This document shows, in pieces, positions 25,228 through 34,026 of a stretch of 34,508 nt of DNA. How positions within the stretch are numbered: the first letter of the stretch is position 1; the number at the start of each line of letters is the position of its first letter. The translations under genes were made by a program, and so were the position numbers. This DNA comes from Aromatoleum evansii (lineage in GTDB: Bacteria; Pseudomonadota; Gammaproteobacteria; Burkholderiales; Rhodocyclaceae). The stretch covers positions 1 through 34,508 of the forward strand of contig NZ_WTVK01000059.1 in assembly GCF_012910805.1 (NCBI RefSeq), in the 5' to 3' direction. A model generated the notes under the pieces. That model had not been told where the DNA came from. It did no database searches and saw only the letters and a list, made by a program, of their open reading frames with translations.

Positions 25228-26388
25228 ATGGAAAAACCCACGGATGCGACCGCCGCGTGCAACACCACCGACGCCGCTCGCGTCACCGCGCTGATCAACC
25301 GCTCGCCGGTGGTGGCGATCGAGTGGCGCAACCAGCCCGGCTGGCCCGTCGCCTTCGTCAGCGACGGCATCGCGCAGTGGGGCTATGACCGCGATGACTT
25401 CATCTCCGGCAGGATCCAGTACGCAGATCTGATCCATGCCGACGACCGCCCGCGCATCGAGCACGACGTCGCCGAACATCTCGCCAACGGGCCCGACGAC
25501 TACCGCCAGGAATACCGCATCCGCACCGCCTCCGGCACCTGGGTGTGGCTGGACGACCGCACCTGGCTCACGCGCAACGAACGCGGCGAAGTCACCGACA
25601 TCCACGGCGTGCTGCTCGATATCACCGCAACCAAGGCGGCCGAGGCCGAGGTGCGCCGCCTCAACGCGACGCTGGAAGACCGCGTCGCCGAACGCACCGC
25701 CCAGCTGCAGGCCGCCAACCAGGAACTGAGGTCGTTTTCCTACACCGTGTCGCACGACCTCAAGGCGCCGTTGCGCGGCATCGAGGGCTACAGCCAACTG
25801 CTGCTCGAGCAGTACCGCGACCGCCTCGACGAGGACGGCCGCCACTTCCTCACGAGCATCCGCCGCGGCGCGCTGCACATGCACGAGTTGATCGAGGATC
25901 TGCTCGCCTACTCGCGCATCGAACGCCAGGCGCTGGATGTGCGCAGCGTGGACCTGCCCGCCGCCGTGCGCGGCGTGCTCGACGGCTTCGCGCACGAGAT
26001 CCAGACGCGCGGCGTCGAGGTCGTCATCAGGGAACTGCCGCCGCAGATCCGCACCGACCCGAGCGGGCTCACCCTGGTGCTGCGCAACCTCGTCAGCAAC
26101 GCGCTCAAATTCACGCGCGACACGCCGACCCCGCGCATCACGATAGATGCGTACCGTCAAGACCGTCACATCGTCCTGACGGTGGCCGACAATGGCGTCG
26201 GTTTCGACATGAAGTATCATGATCGCATCTTCGAGATATTCCAGCGTCTGCATCGCGCCGAGGACTACCCCGGCACCGGCATCGGGCTGGCGCTGGTACG
26301 CAAGGCGCTGCAGCGCATCGGTGGAACGGTGTGGGCGGTCAGCGAACCCGGCCAGGGCGCGACCTTCCACGTGGAGCTTCGGCAATGA
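25228..26388 (+). CDS. PAS-domain sensor histidine kinase
   Basis: A 386-residue soluble kinase. A PAS domain with PAC end (about 20-140; VLLDITATKAAEAE) joins a coiled coil (LNATLEDRVAERTAQLQ) to HisKA with SHDLKAPLRG (His176). HATPase_c follows with N-box NLVSNALKF, DNGVGFD and GTGIGLALV. The sequence resembles the output half of phytochrome-type kinases (YTVSHDLKAPLRGIEGYSQLL), but no GAF/PHY chromophore domain is present. The stop overlaps the next start (ATGA), so the response regulator behind it is the likely partner. Confidence 0.93.
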   Translation: MEKPTDATAACNTTDAARVTALINRSPVVAIEWRNQPGWPVAFVSDGIAQWGYDRDDFISGRIQYADLIHADDRPRIEHDVAEHLANGPDDYRQEYRIRTASGTWVWLDDRTWLTRNERGEVTDIHGVLLDITATKAAEAEVRRLNATLEDRVAERTAQLQAANQELRSFSYTVSHDLKAPLRGIEGYSQLLLEQYRDRLDEDGRHFLTSIRRGALHMHELIEDLLAYSRIERQALDVRSVDLPAAVRGVLDGFAHEIQTRGVEVVIRELPPQIRTDPSGLTLVLRNLVSNALKFTRDTPTPRITIDAYRQDRHIVLTVADNGVGFDMKYHDRIFEIFQRLHRAEDYPGTGIGLALVRKALQRIGGTVWAVSEPGQGATFHVELRQ

Positions 26389-26819
26389 CAGGCGAGCATG
26401 CCCCACGCAGCATCCTGCTGGTCGAGGACAATCCCGTCGACCTCGACCTCGCGCTGCGCGCCTTCGCCCGCCGCGGCCCGGACTGCTGCGCAATCGAGGT
26501 CGCACGCGACGGCGAAGAGGCGCTCGCCTTCATCCGCCGCTGGGAACAGGGACACGCGCCGCCGGCCCTGGTGCTGCTGGACATCAAGCTGCCGCGCGTG
26601 AATGGCCTGGAAGTGCTGCGCCAGCTCAAGTCGCACCCGCACTTCGGCTACATCCCGGTGGTGATGCTCACGACTTCGGGCGAGGACGCCGACCTCGGCC
26701 AGGCCTACGAGCTCGGCGCCAATTCCTACATCATCAAACCGGTCAATTTCGCGCGCTTCATCGAAGTGACCGAACAGATCGAGCAATACTGGTGCCTGCT
26801 GAACGCCCTTCCGAACTAG
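26385..26819 (+). CDS. Single-domain response regulator
   Basis: A 144-residue CheY-like receiver of the Rcp1 type found with phytochrome-like kinases. ILLVEDNPVDLDL provides the acidic pair, Asp66 in LVLLDIKLPRVNG is the phosphate acceptor, MLTTSG holds the conserved Thr, and YIIKPVNF the Lys. No output domain is present, so it acts by protein contact. ATG 26385 overlaps the kinase stop. The next gene begins inside its end. Confidence 0.94.
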   Translation: MTGEHAPRSILLVEDNPVDLDLALRAFARRGPDCCAIEVARDGEEALAFIRRWEQGHAPPALVLLDIKLPRVNGLEVLRQLKSHPHFGYIPVVMLTTSGEDADLGQAYELGANSYIIKPVNFARFIEVTEQIEQYWCLLNALPN

Positions 26820-29800
26820 GCGGGCTGCGCGTCCTCTACGTCGAGGACAATGCCGCCGACGCCGACCTCGCGCAGCGCATGCTCGCGCGCGCCGCGCCGG
26901 ACATCGCGCTCGATGTCGTGCCCGCACAGGACGCGGCGCTCGCCCGGCTGTCGGGGCCGCTGCCTTATGACGTGCTGCTGTCGGACCTGCGGCTGGCCGG
27001 CGGATCGGGCCTGGAGCTGCTCGCCGAGGTGCGCCGGCGCCAGCTGCCGCTGGCCGTCGTGATGCTCACCGGCTCGGGCGACCAGGTCGCCGCGCTGGCG
27101 GCGCTGAAGGCCGGTGCCGACGGCTACGTGGTCAAACGCGGCGACTACCTCGCACAGCTGCCGACGACGCTGCGCACCGCCTTCGCGCGTTTCCTCGCCG
27201 AACCGGGGCGGCGGCTGCCGCCCTTGCGCGTCCTGTACGGCGAACACGACAACCGCCGCGCGACGCTGACACGGCAGCACCTGGCCCGCCACGTGCCGCA
27301 CATCCGTCTCGACGTCGTTCCCGATGCGGCCGCGATCCTCGCCGCCGTGCCGCCGGACCCGGCACAGCCGCCCGACTTCGACGTCCTGCTGCTCGACACC
27401 GGCATCGGCGGCATGGACGGCCTCGAGCTGGTGCGCGTGCTGCGCGAGCAGCGCGGCCTTGCGCGCCCCATCGTGCTGCTGACCGGCGGCAGCGGCGAGG
27501 AGGTCGCAGCCCAGGCCCTGAACAGCGGTGTGAGCGACTGCATCGCGCGCTACGAGGGTTATCTCAACGCCTTGCCCGCCACCCTGGAAAAAGTGCGCGA
27601 GCAGGCCGAGCTGTTGCGCGAACGCGCCGAATTGCGGGCCACCAGCGCGCACCTCTCCCATCTCATGTCGGCCAGCCCGGTCGTCCTGTACACCCTGGGC
27701 ATGCACGACGGCAGCCTTGTCGCGACCTGGGTCAGCGCGAACGTGGAGCGCATCGCCGGCAGCCCCCTCGACGAGGTCATGGCCCCGGGATGGTGGCTCA
27801 CCCACCTGCACCCCGCCGACCGCAAGGCCGTGCTCGATGCGCAGGCCGGCCTGCTGCGCGACGGATGGCTCGACCACGAATACCGCTTCGTCGCCGACGA
27901 CGGGCGCGTGATCTGGATCCGCGACCAGATGCGCGTGATGCGCACGGACGACGAGGGGCCGCTAGAAGTGGTAGGCACCTGGACCGACATCACCGCCTCC
28001 AAGAAGGCCGAACAGCTCAAGGCCGCGCGCGGTTCCGTGCTCAACCGCCTGGTCGCGGGAGATCCGCTGGCGGTGATCCTCGAAGACGTCGCGCAACGCC
28101 TCGAACAGCTCGAACCGGAGATGCGCGCCTCCATCCTGCTGCTCGACCCGGTTAGCGGCCGCTTCACGCAGAGCGCCGCACCGCGCATGCCCGATTACTA
28201 CCGCGAGGCGATCGAGCAGCTGCCACCCCGCGAGGGCATGGGCTCCTGCGGCACGGCCGCGGCGCGGGGCGAGGCCGTGTTCGCCGTCGACGTGACGACC
28301 GACGCCAACTGGGTACCATTCCGCGACATCGCCGCGCGTGTCGGCTTCCGTGCCTGCTGGTCCTTTCCCTTCCGCGATGCGGGGAGCAGCGTGCTCGGCA
28401 CCTTCGCCGTCTACTTTGACACCCCTCGCGACGCGGATGCCGATCTTGTCGCGATCATCGACGAATTCACCGCGATCACCGCGCTTGCGGTACAGAAGGT
28501 GCGCGCAGACGACGCGCTCCGCCAGGCTGCCGCGGTGATCGAGAGCACCCGCGACGGCGTCATGATCACGGACCTCGAGCGGCGCATCGTCAGCGTCAAC
28601 CGCGCCTGGTGCGAGATGACGGGCTTCTCGCGCGACCAGGCGATCGGCCGTGCGCCGCAGATGCTCAAGTCCGGCCTGCAGAACGACGCCTTCTACCGCG
28701 GCATGTGGGAACAGATCATGCGCACCGGCGACTGGCAGGGGGAACTGTGGAACCGGCGCAGGAACGGCGAGCTGTACCCGCAGTGGCTCAGCATCAGCAC
28801 CGTCTATGACGAGGAGCGCCGCCCGACGCACTACGTCGGGGTCACGACCGACATCAGCAAGCTCAAGCAGTCCGAGGCCCAGCTCGAACACCTCGCGCAC
28901 CACGACCCGCTCACCGAACTGCCCAACCGCCTGCTCGTGCAATCGCGCCTGGAGCACGGCATCGAGCGCGCCGCGCGCCAGGACGGGCACATCGGCGTGC
29001 TGTTCATCGACCTCGACCGCTTCAAGACCATCAACGACAGCCTCGGCCACCGCGCCGGCGACGAGGCGCTGATCGCGATCGCGCAGCGCCTGCGCGGCTG
29101 CCTGCAGCAGGACGACACGTTGGCGCGCTGGGGCGGCGACGAATTCCTCGTCATCCTCGAAAACCTCACCAAGCCGGACGAGGCGGCCCACGCGGCACAG
29201 ACGCTGATCGACCAATTGCGCGAGCCGCTGCAGCTCGCCGACGGCCAGCCGGTGTACGTCGGGGCCAGCATCGGCGTGAGCATGTATCCGCAGGATGCGC
29301 GCACCGCGGCCGTGCTGATCCAGCACGCGGATACCGCACTGAACCAGGCCAAGGCGCAGGGACGCAACACCTACCGCTTCTTCACCGACGCGATGAGCGT
29401 CGAGGCGCAACGCCACCTGAACCTCGAGCGGCGGCTGCGCCATGCCCTCGAACACGAGCGTTTCGTGCTGCACTACCAGCCGCAGGTCGACATCGCCAGC
29501 GGGCGCATCGTCGGCTGCGAGGCCTTGCTGCGCTGGAACGATGCCGACGAAGGCCTGGTGCCGCCGGGACGCTTCATCCCCTTCGCCGAGGAGAGCGGCC
29601 TGATCGTGCCGATCGGGGAGTGGGCACTGCATTCGGCCTGCCTGCAGGCGCGCCGCTGGGCCGACGCCGGTCTGCCGCCGCTGCAGGTGTCGGTGAACCT
29701 GTCGGCGCGCCAGCTGTGGCAGGCCGAGCTGCCCGACCGCATCGCCGCGATCCTGAAGGACACCGGCCTGCCGCCGCAGGCGCTGGAACTCGAGCTTACC

Positions 29801-30181
29801 GAGAGCATGATCATGGGCCACGAGGCGCAGGCCGTCGAACGCCTCGGCCAGCTGCGCAGCATGGGCCTGCGGCTCGCGATCGACGACTTCGGTACCGGCT
29901 ATTCCTCGCTGTCCTACCTGAAGAACCTGCCGATCGAGGTACTCAAGATCGACCAGAGCTTCGTGCGCAACATCCCGCAGGACCGCAACGACATGGAGAT
30001 CGCCGGCGGCATCATCGCGCTCGCGCGCAAGCTCAACCTCGCCGTGACCGCCGAAGGCGTCGAGACCGCCGCCCAGCTCGCCTTCCTCGCCGGGCAGGGC
30101 TGCGACAAGTACCAGGGCTACCTGTTCAGCCGCCCGCTGCCGGCCGGGGAGTTCGAGAAGCTGCTGCGCGCCCGGCAGTGA
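26792..30181 (+). CDS. REC-REC-PAS-GAF-PAS-GGDEF-EAL c-di-GMP protein
   Basis: A 1129-residue soluble protein. REC1 (about 8-130) has VEDNAADADL, Asp65 and YVVKRGDY. REC2 (about 143-265) has Asp202 but reads GEHDN in place of the acidic pair and Arg for the conserved Lys (CIARYEGY), so it may be a pseudo-receiver. PAS, GAF (about 410-560), a second PAS and GGDEF follow (GGDEF 781-785); the I-site RxxD is QQDD here, so lost. EAL 910-912 with ELTES, DDFGTGYSS, LKIDQSFV and TAEGVET is an intact phosphodiesterase. Probably it breaks c-di-GMP, with GGDEF as GTP-binding or weak cyclase part. The frame is open upstream to 26219 without any Met after the start of that stretch. GTG 26792, inside the end of the response regulator gene, is the best start. 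Confidence 0.9.
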   Translation: MPAERPSELGGLRVLYVEDNAADADLAQRMLARAAPDIALDVVPAQDAALARLSGPLPYDVLLSDLRLAGGSGLELLAEVRRRQLPLAVVMLTGSGDQVAALAALKAGADGYVVKRGDYLAQLPTTLRTAFARFLAEPGRRLPPLRVLYGEHDNRRATLTRQHLARHVPHIRLDVVPDAAAILAAVPPDPAQPPDFDVLLLDTGIGGMDGLELVRVLREQRGLARPIVLLTGGSGEEVAAQALNSGVSDCIARYEGYLNALPATLEKVREQAELLRERAELRATSAHLSHLMSASPVVLYTLGMHDGSLVATWVSANVERIAGSPLDEVMAPGWWLTHLHPADRKAVLDAQAGLLRDGWLDHEYRFVADDGRVIWIRDQMRVMRTDDEGPLEVVGTWTDITASKKAEQLKAARGSVLNRLVAGDPLAVILEDVAQRLEQLEPEMRASILLLDPVSGRFTQSAAPRMPDYYREAIEQLPPREGMGSCGTAAARGEAVFAVDVTTDANWVPFRDIAARVGFRACWSFPFRDAGSSVLGTFAVYFDTPRDADADLVAIIDEFTAITALAVQKVRADDALRQAAAVIESTRDGVMITDLERRIVSVNRAWCEMTGFSRDQAIGRAPQMLKSGLQNDAFYRGMWEQIMRTGDWQGELWNRRRNGELYPQWLSISTVYDEERRPTHYVGVTTDISKLKQSEAQLEHLAHHDPLTELPNRLLVQSRLEHGIERAARQDGHIGVLFIDLDRFKTINDSLGHRAGDEALIAIAQRLRGCLQQDDTLARWGGDEFLVILENLTKPDEAAHAAQTLIDQLREPLQLADGQPVYVGASIGVSMYPQDARTAAVLIQHADTALNQAKAQGRNTYRFFTDAMSVEAQRHLNLERRLRHALEHERFVLHYQPQVDIASGRIVGCEALLRWNDADEGLVPPGRFIPFAEESGLIVPIGEWALHSACLQARRWADAGLPPLQVSVNLSARQLWQAELPDRIAAILKDTGLPPQALELELTESMIMGHEAQAVERLGQLRSMGLRLAIDDFGTGYSSLSYLKNLPIEVLKIDQSFVRNIPQDRNDMEIAGGIIALARKLNLAVTAEGVETAAQLAFLAGQGCDKYQGYLFSRPLPAGEFEKLLRARQ

Positions 30182-30248
30182 ACGGGGCTCGCCGCCCCCT
30201 GTGCCGCGGTCCATGCACGGCACGCGGAATTTTCCAATTGGCATTAAT

Positions 30249-30283
30249 AATGGAATAATCAATGCCTTTTGCATTATTCCATT
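30249..30283. promoter_or_regulatory. AT-rich inverted repeat before the ynb-like operon
   Basis: AATGGAATAAT (30249-30259) and ATTATTCCATT (30273-30283) are perfect 11-bp arms with a 13-base spacer. The right arm ends three bases before the ATG at 30287. Nested AATGC/GCATT pairs lie in the spacer region (30261-30275). A TTGGCA (30238-30243) could be a -35 box, but no -10 at the right distance is evident. No ribosome site is seen. As DNA it could bind a repressor; as RNA it could block translation. Confidence 0.6.
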
Positions 30284-30286
30284 CAC

Positions 30287-30907
30287 ATGTTCAGCATCTA
30301 CCAGGCGAAGGCGCGCTTCCAGGACATCCTGCGCCCCCTCGTCACACGCCTGGCGCGCGCGGGCGTCACAGCCAATGCGGTCACCCTGCTCGCCGCCACG
30401 CTGTCCTGCCTGCTGGGGGCCGCACTGCTCCTCGCCCCGACGCCGGCGTACTTCCTGCTGCTGGCGCCGTTCATGCTGCTGCGCATGGCGCTCAACGCCA
30501 TCGACGGCATGCTCGCGCGGGAATTCGGCCAACGCTCGGCACTCGGCGCCTACCTCAATGAACTGACCGACGTCGTCTCCGACGCCGCCCTGTATCTGCC
30601 TTTCGTCGCCGTCGCGCCGTTCGGCTGGAGCAGCGTCGGCGCCGTGATCTTCCTCGCCGCGCTGTCGGAGATGGCCGGCGCCCTCGCGTCCGCCGTCGGC
30701 GCCGCTCGCCGCTACGACGGCCCCATGGGCAAGAGCGACCGCGCCGCCGTGTTCGGCGCCCTCGGCCTGTGGCTGGGCATCGCCGGCACGCTGCCGCACT
30801 GGGCGTTCTGGCTCATGCCCCTCGTGGCCTTCGCCACCGCCCTCAACATCGTCAATCGCGTGCGCGGCGGCCTGCGCGAACTCACCCTGCAAGGAGCACC
30901 CCTGTAA
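30287..30907 (+). CDS. CDP-alcohol phosphatidyltransferase family protein (YnbA-like)
   Basis: A 206-residue membrane enzyme family that joins the phosphatidyl group of a CDP-lipid to an alcohol. About six membrane helices are seen. The family motif D-x2-DG-x2-AR-x8-G-x3-D-x3-D reads N70-AI-DG-ML-AR ... G87-AYL-N91-ELT-D95. Asn thus stands at the first and third Asp positions, while the second (D73) and fourth (D95) remain, and D99 follows. The Asp residues bind metal and substrate in characterised members, so either the chemistry differs or the protein is a variant. The start ATG 30287 lacks a ribosome site and lies next to an inverted repeat. The next gene begins one base after its stop codon. 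Confidence 0.88.
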   Translation: MFSIYQAKARFQDILRPLVTRLARAGVTANAVTLLAATLSCLLGAALLLAPTPAYFLLLAPFMLLRMALNAIDGMLAREFGQRSALGAYLNELTDVVSDAALYLPFVAVAPFGWSSVGAVIFLAALSEMAGALASAVGAARRYDGPMGKSDRAAVFGALGLWLGIAGTLPHWAFWLMPLVAFATALNIVNRVRGGLRELTLQGAPL

Positions 30908-32665
30908 ATGACCCCGGCACGTCAGGCCCACGAGTGCAGCTTCCTCACGCACGACGGCACCAGCCTCTTCTATCGCCGCTGGCCGGCGACGACGGCACGC
31001 CGCGGCGCCATCGTCCTGTTCCATCGCGGCCACGAGCACTCCGGCCGCATGGCGCATCTGGTCGATGAGCTCGATCTGCCCGATTTCGACTTCTATGCCT
31101 GGGATGCGCGCGGCCACGGGCTGTCGCCCGGCGTGCGCGGATTCTCGCCGAGCTTCGGCACCTCGGTGCGCGACGTGCAGACCTTCATCGACCACCTGTG
31201 CGCCGGCTACGCGCTGCGGCCCGAAGACATCGGCGTGGTGGCGCAGAGCGTCGGCGCGGTCACGGTCGCCACCTGGGTGCACGACTATGCCCCCTGCATC
31301 CGCTGCCTCGCGCTCGCCTCGCCTGCCTTCAAGGTCAAGCTCTACGTGCCCTTCGCCCGCACCGGCCTGCGCTGGCTGCAGGCCCTGCGCGGCAACTTCT
31401 TCGTCAACAGCTACGTCAAGTCCAGATTCCTCACCCACGACCGCGAACGGCAGCGCTCCTACGACCACGATCCGCTGATCACGCGCCCGATCTCGGTGAA
31501 TATCCTGCTCGGCCTGTACGACGCGGCCGAGCGTGTGGTCGCGGATGCGCAGGCAATCACCGTGCCGACGCAATTGCTCATCTCGGGCGCCGACTGGGTC
31601 GTGCACCACCGCCCGCAGCATGAATTCTTCGCCCGCCTGGGTGCGCAGGTGAAGGAAAAGCACGTCCTCGACGGCTTCTTCCACGACACCCTCGGCGAAG
31701 CCGGACGCGCCGAGGCCGTCGCCGAGCTGCGCCGCTTCATCGGCGAGCGCTTCGCCGCCGCCCCCGTCACGGCCGACCTGCGCCAGGCCGACCGCAGCGG
31801 CCCGACGCACGACGAGGCCACGGCCCTGGCGCGCCCGCTCTCGCCCTTCAGCCCGCGCGGCGCCTACTGGGCGCTGTACCGGCAAGCCATGAAACTGGGC
31901 GGGCTGCTCGCCGACGGCGTGCGGTTGGGACACCGCACCGGCTTCGACTCGGGCAGCACGCTCGACTACGTGTACCGCAACACTCCCTCCGGGCGCGGCC
32001 CCCTCGGCCGCCTCATGGACCGCAACTACCTCGATGCAATCGGCTGGAAGGGCATCCGCCAGCGCAAGCTGCACCTCGAGGAACTGCTGCACAAGGCGAT
32101 GGACGCGCTGCACGCCACCGGACGCGCCGTGCACATCATGGACATCGCCGCCGGCCACGGCCGCTACGTGCTCGAAGCCTTGCAGCGGTCGCCCCGCAAG
32201 CCGGCCTCCGTCCTCCTCAGGGATTACAGCGACATCAACGTGCGCGACGGCCGCAAGCTGATCATGGAGAAGGGCCTCGCGACGGTCGCCCGCTTCGAAC
32301 AGGGCGACGCCTTCGACCGCAGCTCGCTCGCCAGCGTGGCCCCGCGCCCCTCGGTCGGCATCGTGTCGGGCCTGTACGAGCTCTTCCCCGAGAACGACGC
32401 GGTTACTCGCTCCCTGTCCGGACTCGCCGACGCCATCGAACCCGGCGGCTACCTGCTGTACACCGGGCAGCCCTGGCATCCCCAGCTCGAACTGATCGCG
32501 CGCGCACTGACCAGCCATCGCCAGGGCAAGGCCTGGGTCATGCGCCGCCGCACGCAGGCCGAGATGGACCAGCTGGTCGCGGCCGCCGGCTTCGAGAAGA
32601 TCGAGCAGCGCATCGACGAATGGGGCATCTTCACGGTCTCGCTGGCGCGCCGGGTCGCGGCATGA
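30908..32665 (+). CDS. Alpha/beta hydrolase fused to a SAM-dependent methyltransferase (YnbC-like)
   Basis: A 585-residue two-domain protein, the length I recall for E. coli YnbC. The N-terminal alpha/beta hydrolase (about 8-290) resembles monoacylglycerol lipases: FHRGHEHSGR near the oxyanion site, AWDARGHGLSPG, Ser114 in VAQSVGA (first Gly of GxSxG is Ala), Asp in ISGADWVVH and His in DGFFHD. The C-terminal domain (about 370-585) has HIMDIAAGHGRYVLEAL (Asp412), a motif I for SAM binding, then LRDYSDINVRDG and GLYELFPEN. It would trim an acyl chain or ester and methylate a product, but the substrate is unknown. It overlaps the next gene by four bases. Confidence 0.88.
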   Translation: MTPARQAHECSFLTHDGTSLFYRRWPATTARRGAIVLFHRGHEHSGRMAHLVDELDLPDFDFYAWDARGHGLSPGVRGFSPSFGTSVRDVQTFIDHLCAGYALRPEDIGVVAQSVGAVTVATWVHDYAPCIRCLALASPAFKVKLYVPFARTGLRWLQALRGNFFVNSYVKSRFLTHDRERQRSYDHDPLITRPISVNILLGLYDAAERVVADAQAITVPTQLLISGADWVVHHRPQHEFFARLGAQVKEKHVLDGFFHDTLGEAGRAEAVAELRRFIGERFAAAPVTADLRQADRSGPTHDEATALARPLSPFSPRGAYWALYRQAMKLGGLLADGVRLGHRTGFDSGSTLDYVYRNTPSGRGPLGRLMDRNYLDAIGWKGIRQRKLHLEELLHKAMDALHATGRAVHIMDIAAGHGRYVLEALQRSPRKPASVLLRDYSDINVRDGRKLIMEKGLATVARFEQGDAFDRSSLASVAPRPSVGIVSGLYELFPENDAVTRSLSGLADAIEPGGYLLYTGQPWHPQLELIARALTSHRQGKAWVMRRRTQAEMDQLVAAAGFEKIEQRIDEWGIFTVSLARRVAA

Positions 32666-34026
32666 GCGACGCCGCCGAAGCGGCCCTGCCCGTCGCCGCG
32701 GCGGCGGACACGGGCCTGTGGAAGCGCAGCCTGCTGTGGCTGCTGTTCCTCGGGCCGTTCTTCTTCCTCAGCTACGGCTACGCCAATTCCCGCGCCGCCC
32801 TGTCGGGCGTCGCCACCTCGGTGGTGTTCGCGTGGGAAACGGCGATCCCCCTGCTACCCTGGACCATCGTTCCCTACTGGTCGATCGACCTGCTGTACGG
32901 CCTGGCCTTCCTCCTGTGCGCCAGCGCCCGCCAGGTCGATCGCCTCGCGCTGCGCCTGCTCACCGCTCAGCTCGTCTCGGTCGCCTGCTTCCTGCTCTTT
33001 CCGCTGCGTTTCGCCTTCGAGCGGCCGCCGATCGACGGGCCCTTCGGCGGGCTCTTCGACCTCCTCGCGGGCTTCGACAAACCCTACAACCAGGCGCCCT
33101 CGCTGCACATCGGCCTGCTCGTCATCCTGTGGGCGCGCTTCGCCGCCGGACGCCGCGGCCCCGCCCTGCTGTGCGTGCACGCGTGGGCCCTGCTCATCGG
33201 CGTGTCCGTCCTCACCACCTACCAGCACCATTTCATCGACGTCCCGACCGGGGCGCTGGTCGGCGCGCTGTGCCTGTGGCTGTGGCCGGACGAGGAAACG
33301 CCCCCACTTGCGGCCTGGCGCCTGACGCGCGACCCGCGCCGCCGGCAACTGGCGGCACGCTACCTGGCTGCCGCCGCCGCCCTCGGCGCAGTCGCCTTCG
33401 GCTGCGGCGGTGGCGGTGGCGCGCTGTGGCTGCTATGGGGAAGCGTCGCACTGTCGCTGACCGGGCTGTGCTACCTCGGCTTCGGCACTGCCGGCCTGCA
33501 GAAGACGCGCGGACGGCCATCGGTCGGCGCGGCCCTGCTGCTCGCCCCGTATATCGCCGGCGCATGGCTGAACGCGCGCCTGTGGACGCGGCGTCACCCC
33601 ACCCCCGACCACATCGCGGACGGCGTGCACGCAGGACGGCTGCCCGACGCCGGCAGCATGCGTGCCGGCGGATTCACCGGCCTGGTCGACCTGAGCGCCG
33701 AACTGCCCGCACCGCGGGGCCCGTGGCAATACACCGGCCTGCCCATGCTCGACCTGGTGGCGCCGACACCGCGCCAACTGCAGGACGCGGCACATCGCAT
33801 CGAACAGGCACGGCGCCACGGCCCGCTCCTGGTGTGCTGTGCGCTCGGCTACTCGCGCAGCGCCTGCGCCGTGGCCGCCTGGCTGGTGCTGACGGGACGC
33901 AGCCCGGACGTCGACCACGCCATCGCCACCTTGCGCCGCCAACGTCCACAGGTCGTCCTCGGTCCCGCACACCGGGCCGCCTTGCAGGCCTGCGCCGACG
34001 CACACCAGGATGTCCATGCCGCCTGA
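32662..34026 (+). CDS. PAP2-type phosphatase fused to a dual-specificity phosphatase (YnbD-like)
   Basis: A 454-residue membrane protein. The N-terminal part has several membrane helices with PAP2-like motifs: YNQAPSLH (His149) and YQHHFIDVPTG (His189-x3-Asp193). A further helical region (about 225-310) follows. The C-terminal domain is a cysteine phosphatase: VDLSAELP with the likely acid Asp, and C393-ALGYS-R399 (C-x5-R). Two different phosphatase types in one chain could remove phosphates from a lipid precursor on either side of the membrane. ATG 32662 overlaps the stop of the YnbC-like gene (ATGA); an in-frame start at 32620 is less likely. Confidence 0.88.
   Translation: MSDAAEAALPVAAAADTGLWKRSLLWLLFLGPFFFLSYGYANSRAALSGVATSVVFAWETAIPLLPWTIVPYWSIDLLYGLAFLLCASARQVDRLALRLLTAQLVSVACFLLFPLRFAFERPPIDGPFGGLFDLLAGFDKPYNQAPSLHIGLLVILWARFAAGRRGPALLCVHAWALLIGVSVLTTYQHHFIDVPTGALVGALCLWLWPDEETPPLAAWRLTRDPRRRQLAARYLAAAAALGAVAFGCGGGGGALWLLWGSVALSLTGLCYLGFGTAGLQKTRGRPSVGAALLLAPYIAGAWLNARLWTRRHPTPDHIADGVHAGRLPDAGSMRAGGFTGLVDLSAELPAPRGPWQYTGLPMLDLVAPTPRQLQDAAHRIEQARRHGPLLVCCALGYSRSACAVAAWLVLTGRSPDVDHAIATLRRQRPQVVLGPAHRAALQACADAHQDVHAA

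Noticed and set aside
24865-26505. A 546-codon minus-strand frame opposite the histidine kinase
   Set aside because: It is antisense of a kinase with all conserved boxes.
26219-26791. Upstream extension of the REC-REC-GGDEF-EAL frame
   Set aside because: It overlaps the kinase and response regulator genes in another frame and has no domain similarity; the GTG at 26792 fits the start of REC1.
27962-32518. A 1518-codon open frame on the minus strand
   Set aside because: It runs antisense to the GGDEF-EAL gene and the ynb-like genes, which have clear motifs. High GC at third positions keeps the opposite strand free of stops.
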